A DNA stretch of 64,000 nt. It comes from Fidelibacterota bacterium. Its GTDB lineage: Bacteria > Pseudomonadota > Alphaproteobacteria > Rhodospirillales > Rhodospirillaceae. Below are positions 1 to 9,750 of this stretch, one piece after another. The notes beneath the pieces are model-generated. The model was not told the origin of the DNA and ran no database searches. It saw only the letters and a program-made list of their open reading frames with translations. The stretch spans positions 29,530 to 93,529 of the forward strand of contig CANJPQ010000019.1 of assembly GCA_947476275.1 (NCBI GenBank). Reading direction: 5' to 3'. The first letter of the stretch is position 1; each line of letters starts with the position of its first letter. A program made the translations under genes and the position numbers.

Positions 1-70
1 GACACTGTCCAACGTGTTCCCGAGCCTGAAGTACGCACCGCTGGGGATCATCTCCCAGGCGATCAGCTAG
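1..70 (+). CDS. C-terminal fragment of an unidentified protein, cut by the left edge
   Basis: An open frame running in from the left edge (codons from base 2) ends at a TAG at 68-70. Only 22 residues are visible, ending LGIISQAIS. That is too little to assign a family. A strong hairpin terminator follows about 25 bases after the stop, which supports this being the end of a real transcription unit. Confidence 0.5.
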   Translation, partial: TLSNVFPSLKYAPLGIISQAIS

Positions 71-95
71 CCGCAACGCGCCTACCGCGCCCAAC

Positions 96-125
96 AAAAA
101 AGCCGCCCCGAAGGGCGGCTTTTTT
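96..125. terminator. Bidirectional intrinsic terminator
   Basis: A perfect 7-bp GC stem, GCCGCCC at 102-108 and GGGCGGC at 113-119, has a CGAA loop. It is flanked by six A at 96-101 and six T at 120-125, so it can work on both strands. It would end the plus-strand gene to its left and rpmJ on the minus strand to its right. Confidence 0.93.
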
Positions 126-173
126 CATATCGGTGCGCGAACGCCCCGATGGGAAACCCAGGCGAGCGTACGG

Positions 174-299
174 CTAGCCCTGGCGCGCCTTGAAGCGCGG
201 ATTCTTCTTGTTGATCAGATAGACGCGGCCTTTGCGCTTCACGATCTGGCAGTTCTTATCGCGCGTCTTGGCCGAGCGCAGCGAGTTGCGGACTTTCAT
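174..299 (-). CDS. rpmJ: 50S ribosomal protein L36
   Basis: A 41-residue basic protein starting [11 protein letters not shown] and ending NPRFKARQG, the conserved ends of bacterial L36. L36 is the smallest large-subunit protein and binds 23S rRNA. This is the zinc-free (C-minus) form: only one cysteine is present (KNCQIV), not the CxxC...C/H zinc set. The motif style is typical of Alphaproteobacteria. An AAGGA ribosome-binding site lies 6-7 bases upstream of the ATG (minus strand). It is monocistronic and ends toward the bidirectional terminator at 96-125. Confidence 0.95.
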   Translation of the reverse strand: MKVRNSLRSAKTRDKNCQIVKRKGRVYLINKKNPRFKARQG

Positions 300-409
300 A
301 GCCGATTCCTTCGTAGAACGGCCAAATCACAAGTCCGGCCGGGAAAAGAGGCGGCCTTATAGCCAAAACCCCACCCCCGCGCAAGCTAAGCCAATGGGCT
401 AGTGAAGAC

Positions 410-643
410 TTATCGGGCGGGGCCGCGCCGCAGGGGGAACGGATCCTTTACGGAGGCGCCCGTCCCCCGCTCCCACGCCGGCTTCTCGGCCAGGGGATCC
501 CGCTTGCCGCCCAGGTCGCAATTCGACGCACTGCGACAGGCCCCCTCCGCAACCCCACGGGCGGTGTTACGCATCAGGTCTTCGCCGGTCGTATCGCACC
601 CGGCACACAGCAATAGGACCGCCAATGCCCCTAGAACCCGCAT
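410..643 (-). CDS. Small lipoprotein of unknown function
   Basis: A 77-residue protein with a typical lipoprotein signal: MRVLGALAVLLLCAGC, with lipobox LCAGC making Cys16 the first mature residue. The rest is short, hydrophilic and rich in Arg, Gly and Ala, with two further cysteines (ACRSASNC). No family was recognised. It lies just downstream of the hydrolase at 653-1348 on the same strand with a 9-base gap, so the two are probably co-transcribed. The lipobox is the main evidence that the ORF is real. Confidence 0.7.
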   Translation of the reverse strand: MRVLGALAVLLLCAGCDTTGEDLMRNTARGVAEGACRSASNCDLGGKRDPLAEKPAWERGTGASVKDPFPLRRGPAR

Positions 644-652
644 AGAACCCTC

Positions 653-1348
653 TTACCCTAGCCAGTAACGCATGACCGCGCTGGCGGCATGAGGCTGCTC
701 CAGGGGCACCAGATGCCCCGCATCCTCAACCACCACCAGACGGGCCCCCAAGATATGGGCGTGCATTTCCTCGTGCAAGGCGACGGGCGTAATCGCGTCT
801 TGCCGCCCGCAGCAGATCAGAGTCGGGACCCGGATAGCCTCCAGGTCCTGGCGGCCGTCCTTGCGGTTCAAAATGGCGGTTTGTTGGCGCGTGAACGCCT
901 CCTGCCCCACCCGGGCCGCCATCTCCATCACCACCCCGGCGATCGCCGGCACCTTGAGATGGTCCGGGTGCACCAGGTTGGGCAGCAGGCGGGGGGTGAC
1001 ACCCTTGAATTTACCGGTCTGGGAGATGCGGATCAGGTCCTTCCGGGTGGCCACCTGGGCCTCCGTGTCGGCCCGGGCATTGGTATCGAACAGGGCAAGC
1101 CGCTCCACCCGCTCAGGCGCCTGGCGCATGATCTCCTGGGCCACGTAGCCGCCCATGGAGAGTCCTGCGAGGGCAAAGGTACCTTGCACCCCGGCCAACA
1201 CCCGCTCCGCCATGGCGGGAATAGTGTCGTCCAAGGTCAGGTCAGCGACCGTGACTTCGGCGATGTCGGAAAGGGTTTCGACCTGGTGGCGCCAGAGGGC
1301 GGCATCGCACAGGAGGCCGGGCAACAGAAGCAAATGGCGTCGGGCCAA
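653..1348 (-). CDS. Alpha/beta hydrolase
   Basis: A 231-residue cytoplasmic alpha/beta-hydrolase-fold protein. The oxyanion-hole strand is LLLLPGLLCDAALW. The nucleophile elbow is GLSMGG with Ser64, the acid lies in CGRQDAITP near residue 185, and the catalytic His is in DAGHLVPLEQP near residue 212. The order and spacing match esterase and haloperoxidase-like hydrolases of 230-280 residues. The substrate cannot be told from sequence. A small lipoprotein gene follows on the same strand. Confidence 0.88.
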   Translation of the reverse strand: MARRHLLLLPGLLCDAALWRHQVETLSDIAEVTVADLTLDDTIPAMAERVLAGVQGTFALAGLSMGGYVAQEIMRQAPERVERLALFDTNARADTEAQVATRKDLIRISQTGKFKGVTPRLLPNLVHPDHLKVPAIAGVVMEMAARVGQEAFTRQQTAILNRKDGRQDLEAIRVPTLICCGRQDAITPVALHEEMHAHILGARLVVVEDAGHLVPLEQPHAASAVMRYWLG

Positions 1349-1561
1349 GGGATTACCAGCCGTTGAAAGTCCGCAGAAATCGGCGGTTTCCAGGTTTATC
1401 TCATTGACTTAGCAAAGCGAATACCTATTATCCCGGCCACTCAACCGGTCGCACTGCGCTGCCCGTCACATGACGGTGCATCGAGCCCTGAACGGCTCAG
1501 CCGATACAGATCATCGAGCCAGAATCATCGAGCGCGGCGACGGAGCTTATTTCCAGGCCCA

Positions 1562-3322
1562 ATGCTATTTGAAGACCTTGGCTTAACGCCAGACACGCTC
1601 AAAGCCGTTACTGAATCCGGCTACACCACGCCGACACCGATCCAGGAGCAGGCAATCCCCGTGGTGCTGATGGGGCGTGATGTGCTGGGCGTGGCCCAGA
1701 CAGGCACCGGCAAGACCGCTGCCTTCACCATGCCGATGATCGACATCCTGGCCGACGGCCGGGCAAAGGCGCGTATGCCGCGCAGCCTGATCATCGCCCC
1801 GACCCGCGAGCTGGCCACCCAGATCGGCGAAAATTTCATCAAGTACGGCAAGTACCATCCCCTGCAGATGGCGCTGCTCATCGGCGGCGAGTCCATGTCC
1901 GACCAGGAGCGTGCCCTGGATCGCGGCGTCGACGTGCTGATCGCCACCCCGGGCCGCCTGCTCGACCTGTTCGAGCGCGGCCGCGTGCTGCTGAACGACT
2001 GCAAGATCCTCGTGATCGACGAAGCCGATCGTATGCTCGATATGGGGTTCATCCCGGACGTCGAGCGCATCGTCTCGCTGCTGCCCAAGATTCGTCAGAC
2101 GCTGTTCTTCTCGGCCACCATGGACAAGGAAATCCGCAAGCTCGCGGACCAGTTCCTGATGAACCCGAAGGAAATCGCCGTTGCGCCGCAATCGACCGCG
2201 GCTGCCACGGTCGAGCAAGGCCTGGTGCGCGTGCGCCAGGACGACAAACGCGAAGCCCTGCGCCGCGTGCTACGCGCGAAAAACGTTCATAACGCGTTCA
2301 TCTTCTGCAATCGCAAGAAGGACGTGGACATCCTGTTCAAGTCGCTCGAGAAGCACGGCTTCAACGCGGTCGCCATGCACGGCGACATGCCGCAGTCCAA
2401 GCGCAACGACATGTTGGCGAAGTTCAAGTCCGGCGAAGCCGAACTGCTGGTGTGTTCCGATGTCGCCGCGCGCGGCCTCGACATCTCCGACGTCAGCCAC
2501 GTGATCAATTTCGACGTGCCGGTCCATGCGGAGGATTACATCCATCGCATCGGTCGCACCGGCCGCGCCGGCAAGAGCGGCCACGCCTATACCCTCGCGA
2601 CTCCGAGCGAATTCAAACAGCTGGCTGCCGTAGAGCGGATGCTGAAGGGACCGATTCCGCCCCTCTCCGTCCCTGAGCTTCAGGAACTCGCGCTCAACGC
2701 AGAGAGCTCCGCCGCCGAAGCCGACAGCGCGCCGCGCGGACGCGCACGCAGCGGCGAACGCAGCGGTGGACGCGGCCGCGGCCGCGACCGTAAGCGCACC
2801 CCCGATCGCGAACTGCCGCTTGAGACGACCGCGCCCGTTGCACAAGAGCAAGAGGCCGTCGTCGCCGAGGCTGAACCTGTCATCGTTGAAACCGTTGCCG
2901 CCGAAACGATCGCCGAATCCGCGCCGCGCGAGGACGAAGAGCGTCCGCGCAGGCCGCGCCGGGATCGGGAAAAGAGCAAAGACAAAGACGCGCGCCCCGA
3001 CCGCTTTGGCGACAAGCGCGGCCCTGAGGATCGCGCCAAGCGCACGCGCCGCAATCCGCACGGCATCGGCGAGATGGACATCGACGACAACGTCGTGGCC
3101 TTCGGCGGTTTCACGCCGGACTTCATGCTGGTGGATCCGTACAACGGCAAAGGCGAACCCGAGCCGACCGTGCTGACGGAAGCAGACGAAGCGGACGTCG
3201 AATTCGAGTCCGAGACGCCCGCGACCGAAAACGAGGCATCGCCGCAACCCAGCGAAGCCGAGACCGGCACACAGGTAGAACTCGCGGCTTCCGCCGGCGA
3301 GCAGACCACCCTCAGCGCTTAG
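1562..3322 (+). CDS. rhlE: DEAD-box ATP-dependent RNA helicase, RhlE-like
   Basis: A 586-residue superfamily 2 helicase that unwinds RNA using ATP. All core motifs are visible in order: Q motif (TPIQEQAIP), Walker A (AQTGTGKT), PTRELA, TPGR, DEAD, SAT, then ARGLD and HRIGRTGRAG in the second RecA domain (to about residue 375). The last 200 residues are a long low-complexity tail. It is first Arg/Gly-rich (RGRARSGERSGGRGRGR), then acidic with Lys/Arg patches, and is a likely RNA-binding extension. RhlE is the best guess from the N-terminus (FEDLGL). The end overlaps the convergent SnoaL-like gene by 4 bases. Confidence 0.93.
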   Translation: MLFEDLGLTPDTLKAVTESGYTTPTPIQEQAIPVVLMGRDVLGVAQTGTGKTAAFTMPMIDILADGRAKARMPRSLIIAPTRELATQIGENFIKYGKYHPLQMALLIGGESMSDQERALDRGVDVLIATPGRLLDLFERGRVLLNDCKILVIDEADRMLDMGFIPDVERIVSLLPKIRQTLFFSATMDKEIRKLADQFLMNPKEIAVAPQSTAAATVEQGLVRVRQDDKREALRRVLRAKNVHNAFIFCNRKKDVDILFKSLEKHGFNAVAMHGDMPQSKRNDMLAKFKSGEAELLVCSDVAARGLDISDVSHVINFDVPVHAEDYIHRIGRTGRAGKSGHAYTLATPSEFKQLAAVERMLKGPIPPLSVPELQELALNAESSAAEADSAPRGRARSGERSGGRGRGRDRKRTPDRELPLETTAPVAQEQEAVVAEAEPVIVETVAAETIAESAPREDEERPRRPRRDREKSKDKDARPDRFGDKRGPEDRAKRTRRNPHGIGEMDIDDNVVAFGGFTPDFMLVDPYNGKGEPEPTVLTEADEADVEFESETPATENEASPQPSEAETGTQVELAASAGEQTTLSA

Positions 3323-3753
3323 TTCACCGCCGGCTTTTCTTTCTGGCCGAGAGTGCGCGGATCGACGTTGGCGATCCCGGCCTGGTGATGGCTCACCTTC
3401 CACACACTCCCCTGCTTCACGAACACGTTCGTGGCGCTGAGCGCCTGTGGGCGCGCCGGCCCCGGAATGAGTTCGATACAGGTGACCACGGCCACACCGC
3501 CTTGCAACGATACCTCCGCGCGATGGACGGACACATCCGGCGGCTCGTGCGCAAGGATATCGCGCCAGCTCGTCATCACAGCGTCGCGGCCGCGCAGGGG
3601 CGGCCAGCCGGGATGAATGCACGTGACATCGCCATCGGCCCAGAGCGCATCCATCGTGGCATAGTCGCGTCCTGCGAACGCGGCATAGAACGCTTCGTTG
3701 GCGAACAGGATCGCCTCACGGTCCGAATGCGACAGGGCGGGCGGACTGGTCAT
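3319..3753 (-). CDS. SnoaL-like / nuclear transport factor 2 family protein
   Basis: A 144-residue protein with the NTF2-like pattern: an N-terminal helix (ILFANEAFYAAFAGRDYATMDALWADGDVT), then HPGWPPLRGRDAVMTSWRDIL and strands ending VWKVSHHQAG. This is the SnoaL_3/DUF4440-type cone fold found in ketosteroid-isomerase-like enzymes and in small uncharacterised proteins. No catalytic assignment can be made. The stop codon overlaps that of the convergent helicase gene in the four bases TTAG (3319-3322). Confidence 0.85.
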   Translation of the reverse strand: MTSPPALSHSDREAILFANEAFYAAFAGRDYATMDALWADGDVTCIHPGWPPLRGRDAVMTSWRDILAHEPPDVSVHRAEVSLQGGVAVVTCIELIPGPARPQALSATNVFVKQGSVWKVSHHQAGIANVDPRTLGQKEKPAVN

Positions 3754-3809
3754 GGTGGCTAAATCCTAGTATCCAACATGCATCGCAAGCAACGTTACGT
3801 TCGGGTTTC

Positions 3810-4511
3810 ATGACTGTGATCGATGCCCTGCAGGGTCCGTCCCGCGCGCCCAAGGACAAACCCACCGCCGCGGTGATCTTGCTGCATGGGTATGGCGCAG
3901 ACGGAAACGACTTGATCGGCCTTGCGCCCTTTTTTGCGCAAGCTTTGCCGCATGCCGCGTTTCACTCCCCCCATGCGCCGATGCCGCTCGAAGGCGGCTG
4001 GGGCAGTAGCGGACGACAGTGGTTCTCGCTCGCCACTTACAACCCCGAGATCGTCCGCAACGATCCAAAAGCGCGCGCGGCCATGCTGGGCGCGATGCAC
4101 ACTGGCGCGCAAGGCTCGGCCGAGAAACTGAACGCCTACATCGATCAAGTGACGGCGCACTACGATCTCACGGCAAACCGCATCGCCCTGCTCGGCTTCT
4201 CCCAGGGGACCATGATGTCGCTCTACGTCGGCTTGCGCCGGAAAGAGCAACTCGGCGCGATCGTCGGCTTCTCCGGTGCGATGATTGCGCCGGACAGACT
4301 GGCGAGCGAAATCGTTTCGCGTCCGCCGGTGCTGCTGGTGCATGGAGATGCGGACCCGGTGGTGCCGGTGCAAGCGCTCGACGATGTCGAAGGCGCCCTG
4401 AAAGCCGCGAAGGTAAACTATGCCGCGCACGTGATCCCCGGCCTTGAGCACGGCATCGACGACACCGGCGCCCAACTTGCCGCTCGCTTCCTCGCTGAAC
4501 ACATCGGATAG
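3810..4511 (+). CDS. Phospholipase/carboxylesterase-type alpha/beta hydrolase
   Basis: A 233-residue serine hydrolase of the Abhydrolase_2 (carboxylesterase, YpfH-like) family. HGYGADGNDL contains the oxyanion region, GFSQGT holds the nucleophile Ser131, HGDADPVVP holds the acid near 188, and LEHGIDD holds the catalytic His near 216. No signal peptide is present, so it is cytoplasmic. The stop is 10 bases before the ATG of the next VOC gene, and a ribosome-binding site overlaps the end, so the two form an operon. Confidence 0.9.
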   Translation: MTVIDALQGPSRAPKDKPTAAVILLHGYGADGNDLIGLAPFFAQALPHAAFHSPHAPMPLEGGWGSSGRQWFSLATYNPEIVRNDPKARAAMLGAMHTGAQGSAEKLNAYIDQVTAHYDLTANRIALLGFSQGTMMSLYVGLRRKEQLGAIVGFSGAMIAPDRLASEIVSRPPVLLVHGDADPVVPVQALDDVEGALKAAKVNYAAHVIPGLEHGIDDTGAQLAARFLAEHIG

Positions 4512-4521
4512 GAGACATACG

Positions 4522-5400
4522 ATGATCGGACCGATCCTTGCCGTAACCATGACCGTCAGCGACCTGAAACCGATCGAGGCCGCGTACACCAAATACCTCG
4601 GCTACAAGGTGGTCGAACGCGGCCAGGTGGACGCCGAGAGTGCGGCGGTGTGGAAGACACCGGCGGTGAAGGGCCACGAGTACATAGTGATGCAGCCGGA
4701 AAGCGGCGCACCGCACTACCTGCGTTTTGTCGTGACTGCGGAATACGCGGACTACCAGCCCTTCAAAACCTATGGCTGGAATTCCACCGAGATTTTGGTG
4801 AAGGACGTGGACGCGGTTGCGGAACGTCTCAAGGGGTCGCCGTTCGAGATCGTCGGCCCGCCGCGCAATCTGTCGAGTTCCGACGAGATCAAGGCCATGC
4901 AGGTCATGGGGCCGGCGCGGGAATTCCTCTACCTCACCACCATCAAGAACCCGGCCCACCCGCTCGGCCAGGCCAAGAGCTTCGTGGATCGTGTGTTCAT
5001 CGTCATTGACGGCGGCAAGGACATTAACACGCTGATGAAGTTCTGGAGCGATCTCGGCGCCGACGTGACGAAGCCAAATCCGGTTCGCCTGAGTGCGCTC
5101 AATAAAGTTCATGGCATCGACCTGGAGACCAAGCACCTGCTCTCGACCGCCAAGCTGAACGGGCCGTTCATGGTCGAAGTCGATCAATATCCGCCGAATG
5201 TGATCGATCGTCATGTGCGCGACGGCGACCTGCCGCCGGGCACGGCCATGGTCACCATCGCGACGGATTCCATTGCCGGCGCGAAGCTGAGCCCGGTCGG
5301 ACAGACGGCCGCCCTTAAGAGCTTGATCTACGGCGGCGGCCGCAGCGCCGTCATCAAGGGGCCCAACGGCGAACTGATCGAACTGGTCGAACGCAAATAG
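4522..5400 (+). CDS. VOC (glyoxalase/dioxygenase fold) family protein
   Basis: A 292-residue protein with two tandem vicinal-oxygen-chelate modules. The first begins MIGPILAVTMTVSDLKPIEAAYTKYLGYK and the second begins FVDRVFIVIDGGKD. The C-terminus IKGPNGELIELVERK is a typical closing VOC strand carrying the metal-ligand Glu. Such proteins include glyoxalases, extradiol dioxygenases and resistance proteins, and the substrate is unknown. The start is the ATG at 4522, behind an AGGAG at 4510-4514. An in-frame upstream ATG lies inside the previous gene and is rejected. Confidence 0.85.
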   Translation: MIGPILAVTMTVSDLKPIEAAYTKYLGYKVVERGQVDAESAAVWKTPAVKGHEYIVMQPESGAPHYLRFVVTAEYADYQPFKTYGWNSTEILVKDVDAVAERLKGSPFEIVGPPRNLSSSDEIKAMQVMGPAREFLYLTTIKNPAHPLGQAKSFVDRVFIVIDGGKDINTLMKFWSDLGADVTKPNPVRLSALNKVHGIDLETKHLLSTAKLNGPFMVEVDQYPPNVIDRHVRDGDLPPGTAMVTIATDSIAGAKLSPVGQTAALKSLIYGGGRSAVIKGPNGELIELVERK

Positions 5401-5457
5401 GGGCGCTACCACTCTCCGCATGCGGCCCATCGCGGTTCTCGTCTGTCGCTCGTCCTT

Positions 5458-5769
5458 TTGCTGCCCGGCATGATTGTGCCGGAAGCGAAGACGCTGGGCT
5501 ATCCGGTCAACACCGAAGCCCTGCATCACCTCATCGAAGGCGAACCGCAGGTCGATACGGTGTTCGGCGCCGCAGAAGCGGACTCCGATTGCCATGCCGG
5601 GTTCAGCATCGATCCGACCCAGTACACCCACGCGCATATTGTCATGGCGGCGATCCCCACTACGGCGCCCGCCCTGCCCAACATCCTGCATCCGCATTTC
5701 TATATCGTGCGCGGTGAGACTGGTTACAGGATCACGTCCGCGCCACCGCTGCGTCCTCCGCAGGCTTAA
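5458..5769 (+). CDS. Small hypothetical protein, possibly with a frameshifted signal peptide
   Basis: About 100 residues with high-GC third positions, so probably coding, but no family was recognised. It has a His-rich middle (YTHAHIVMAAIP, ILHPHFYIVRGETGY). The frame can start at TTG 5458 or ATG 5470, and neither has a good ribosome-binding site. An ATG at 5420 in another frame begins MRPIAVLV. If one base were restored near 5440, it would join this frame as MRPIAVLV followed by LSLVLLLPG, a convincing secretion signal. This could be a recent frameshift or a sequencing error. It lies directly behind the VOC gene. Confidence 0.45.
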   Translation: MLPGMIVPEAKTLGYPVNTEALHHLIEGEPQVDTVFGAAEADSDCHAGFSIDPTQYTHAHIVMAAIPTTAPALPNILHPHFYIVRGETGYRITSAPPLRPPQA

Positions 5770-5785
5770 CGCCCCATCGCTGTAG

Positions 5786-6642
<857 letters not shown>

Positions 6643-6794
6643 GCGCGTTCCCCTTGTCAGAGCAGCACTATAGCAAACCAAGCGGGCCATGAGGCGAGAC
6701 TTTCGGTCGCCCTGCGGTTCCGCCTCAGCAGCCCATGCACCAAGCGAGCCCATTTGCTACAGTAATCGCCCCCAGCGGATGGAAATAGGTCGGC

Positions 6795-7454
6795 ATGCGC
6801 GATGTCGAACTCTTCAGCTACGAGGCGTGTCCCTACGCACAGCGGGTACGCATGGCCCTCATCGAAAAGGGCATCCCCTTCGCGCTGACGGAAGTCGATC
6901 TCTACAACAAGCCGGACTGGTTCAAAACCCTATCGCCCTACGGCAAGGTGCCGCTGCTGCGCCACGGCGACGCACTGATCTGTGAATCGCGCATCATCAA
7001 CGAATACATCGAGGACGCCTTCCCGGATCGGCCGCTGTTGCCCGCGGACCCGGACTTGCGCGCCCGCGCCCGGATCTGGATCGACTACTGCGACTCCCAT
7101 CTCATGCCAGCGCTGCATGCGTTGATCGGCGACCGGCACAATCCCGAAAAGCAGATCAAGAACCGGCAGGTCGTGCGCGAACGCCTTTTGTTCATCGAAC
7201 GCGAAGGCTTGCGCAAGCTGAGCGAAGGCCCCTACTGGCTCGGCGCCGATGTGAGCCTGATCGATCTCCAGTTCATGCCCTTCTTCGAGCGCTTCCCCTG
7301 CTACGTCGAACTCTGGGATGCGCCGCTGCCTGCCGAATGCTCCAGCCTGATTGCGTGGGTCGATCTGATGCGCACCCGCGACAGCCATTTACGCACCGTC
7401 CAGACTCATGAATTTCACATGATCCGTTATCGACGCTACGACCAAGCCGCCTGA
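6795..7454 (+). CDS. Glutathione S-transferase family protein
   Basis: A 219-residue two-domain GST. The thioredoxin-like N-domain starts with YEACPYAQRVRMAL, so Cys12 of CPYA is the likely catalytic residue, as in omega, DHAR and beta-type GSTs. The glutathione gamma-glutamyl site is ICESRIINEYI (Glu-Ser), preceded by the cis-Pro strand GKVPLLRHG. The alpha-helical C-domain runs from about residue 85 and contains the N-capping pattern SLIDLQFMPFFER. It is cytoplasmic and probably acts in thiol-disulphide or dehydroascorbate-type chemistry rather than classic conjugation. The substrate is unknown. Confidence 0.9.
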   Translation: MRDVELFSYEACPYAQRVRMALIEKGIPFALTEVDLYNKPDWFKTLSPYGKVPLLRHGDALICESRIINEYIEDAFPDRPLLPADPDLRARARIWIDYCDSHLMPALHALIGDRHNPEKQIKNRQVVRERLLFIEREGLRKLSEGPYWLGADVSLIDLQFMPFFERFPCYVELWDAPLPAECSSLIAWVDLMRTRDSHLRTVQTHEFHMIRYRRYDQAA

Positions 7455-7541
7455 CATTTCGCGGCCTTGCCGCAGCGCCTGTTGTGCTTTCACCCCGCCG
7501 CCCGTTCCCCCTGCGGTGCGGCCAAGCCAGGAGGCTACGTC

Positions 7542-9605
7542 ATGTCGGACAAAAGCGAAGGTAATCCCAAAGGCGCCCGAAGCACCCGCTGTGTGGCGTT
7601 GGTCGGGCCACAGGGCAGCGGTAAGACGACGCTGGCCGAAAGCATACTGGTCGCATGCGGCGCGATTCAGAACCACGGCACCGTCGCGCAGGGCACCACC
7701 GTCAGCGACGCAAGCCCCGAGGCGCGCGCGCGTCACAGTTCGACGGAACTCACGCCGCTGCGCTGCAATTTCATGGGCGACGACTGGGTGTTCCTCGATT
7801 GCCCAGGCGCGTTCGACCTTCTGCAAGAGAGCCACCAAGGCATGCTGATCGCCGATGCGGTGGTGGTGGTCGTCGATCCGACGCCGGAGCGCATGTTGGC
7901 CATCGCGCCCACGCTGCGCTTCCTGGACGATCACAAGATTCCCCATATCCTGTTCATCAACAAGATGGACACGAGCGACGGATCCGTGCGCGATCTGTTG
8001 GCCGCAGCGCAGCGTCAATCTACGCGCCCGCTGGTCTTGCGGCATATCCCGACGGTCGAAGGCAATCACATCACCGGCTATGTCGATCTGGTGGCGGAGC
8101 GCGCGTATCACTACGAACTCGACAAGCCCTCGGAGATCGTGCCGCTCGACACGGCCGCGCCGGTGCAGACCGACGAGGCGCGTCGGGCGCTTCTGGAAAA
8201 GCTGTCCGACTTTGACGACGCACTGTTGGAGAAACTCCTCGATGATGTGGTGCCGGACAGGTCCGAGGTGTATCGGCAACTGACCAAGGATTTGCAGGAG
8301 GATTTAATCGTCCCGGTGATGATCGGCGCGGCGGAGCACGAGCACGGCGTGCGGCGGCTGCTGAAGGCGCTGCGTCACGAAGTACCCGAGGCGCACGTGA
8401 CCGCCGACCGTCTTGGCATCCCCGCCGGAAAACTGGTCGCGCAAGTCATGCGGGTGATCTACGCACCCCATATCGGCAAACTGTCCCTGCTGCGCGTCTG
8501 GCGCGGGACATTGAAGGACGGCGAGACCCTTGCCGCCCAGCGGGTCAGCAACTTGCAGGACGGTGCGGAACCGAAGCTCGGCAAGGCACGGCTGGTCGCG
8601 GCCGGTGCGGGTGCTGTGGCTTCGTTGAGCAAACTGGATGCGGGTGTGGCGGGGACGGTGCTCACAGAGATCGCCGCGAAGGCACCGAAAGTCTGGGCTG
8701 TGCCGCCGACGCCGCTCTACACGCTGGCGGTGGCCGCCAAGGACCGCAAGGACGACGTCAAGCTCGGCGAAGCTTTGCGCAAAATATGCGAAGAAGATCC
8801 GTCGCTGATGCTGCGTCAAGTGGCTGAAACCGCGGAGATGCTGTTACGCGGTCAGGGGGAAATGCACATCAACCTGGCGCTGGAACGCCTCAGACGGAAG
8901 TTCGAGTTGCAGGTCCAGACCCATCGCCCCCTGGTGCCTTACCGCGAGACCATCCGCAAAGGCACGACGCATCACGCGCGCTTCAAGCGTCAGTCCGGCG
9001 GCCATGGTCAGTTCGCCGACATCAAGGTGGAGATCAAGCCCCTGCCGAGGGGATCGGGAATTACCTTTACCGACTCGATCGTCGGCGGCGTGGTGCCGCG
9101 GAATTTTATCCCCGCGGTGGAGGCCGGTATGCGCGACAACGTTGCCCGTGGGCCGCTCGGCTTCCCGGTGGTGGACGTCGACATGCGGCTGTTCGACGGT
9201 CAATTCCACAGCGTCGACAGTTCCGACCAGGCGTTCCGCACGGCCGGGCGCATGGCGATGACGGAAGGCCTGCCGGAATGTGAGCCGGTGCTGCTGGAAC
9301 CCATCCAGGAGGTGCGCATCCACGTCCCGGCGGACTTCACGTCCAAGGTGCAGCGTGCCGTGACCCAACGCCGCGCGCAAATACTCGGCTTCGATGCGCG
9401 CGAAGGTTGGGACGGCTGGGAGGAAATCCGGGTCAACATGCCGGAATCGGAAATGCAGGACTTAATTCTCGAAATCCGTTCGATTTCCCAGGGAATCGGG
9501 ACTTACACCTCGAACTTCAGCCATTTCCAGGAGCTTTCCGGCCGAGACGCGGACAAAGTTGTGGAACAGCGCAAGGGACAACTCGGGAACACCGCCCACG
9601 CGTGA
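7542..9605 (+). CDS. Elongation factor G-like GTPase (EF-G paralogue)
   Basis: A 687-residue five-domain EF-G-like protein. The start is ATG 7542 behind CCAGGAGG. The G domain has the P-loop GPQGSGKTT (22-30), switch II DCPGAFD (86-92) and NKMD (140-143). Domain II, domain IV (SGGHGQFADIKVEI, then VGGVVPRNFIPAVEAG) and domain V (EPIQEVRIHVP) follow in EF-G order. In canonical EF-G the switch II motif is DTPGHVD, with a His required for GTP hydrolysis on the ribosome; here that position is Ala90. This marks the non-canonical EF-G-like family found alongside a true fusA, not the main translocase. Its role is unknown. Confidence 0.88.
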   Translation: MSDKSEGNPKGARSTRCVALVGPQGSGKTTLAESILVACGAIQNHGTVAQGTTVSDASPEARARHSSTELTPLRCNFMGDDWVFLDCPGAFDLLQESHQGMLIADAVVVVVDPTPERMLAIAPTLRFLDDHKIPHILFINKMDTSDGSVRDLLAAAQRQSTRPLVLRHIPTVEGNHITGYVDLVAERAYHYELDKPSEIVPLDTAAPVQTDEARRALLEKLSDFDDALLEKLLDDVVPDRSEVYRQLTKDLQEDLIVPVMIGAAEHEHGVRRLLKALRHEVPEAHVTADRLGIPAGKLVAQVMRVIYAPHIGKLSLLRVWRGTLKDGETLAAQRVSNLQDGAEPKLGKARLVAAGAGAVASLSKLDAGVAGTVLTEIAAKAPKVWAVPPTPLYTLAVAAKDRKDDVKLGEALRKICEEDPSLMLRQVAETAEMLLRGQGEMHINLALERLRRKFELQVQTHRPLVPYRETIRKGTTHHARFKRQSGGHGQFADIKVEIKPLPRGSGITFTDSIVGGVVPRNFIPAVEAGMRDNVARGPLGFPVVDVDMRLFDGQFHSVDSSDQAFRTAGRMAMTEGLPECEPVLLEPIQEVRIHVPADFTSKVQRAVTQRRAQILGFDAREGWDGWEEIRVNMPESEMQDLILEIRSISQGIGTYTSNFSHFQELSGRDADKVVEQRKGQLGNTAHA

Positions 9606-9750
9606 TATCCAAAATCGGGCTTCACCCGCGGCGGGCGGCGCGTATGATGCGCGCCGCTCCGCCGGCGGCGGAGTGCGCGGTCGGCAATAAGGGGAACTGA
9701 ATCGTGCCCACAGCGCGTTCTCTAAAACGTGCGCACGACTCATAACAACA

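Noticed and set aside
4168..5697. 509-codon minus-strand frame
   Set aside because: Antisense shadow of the VOC and hydrolase genes, with Arg/His-rich composition.
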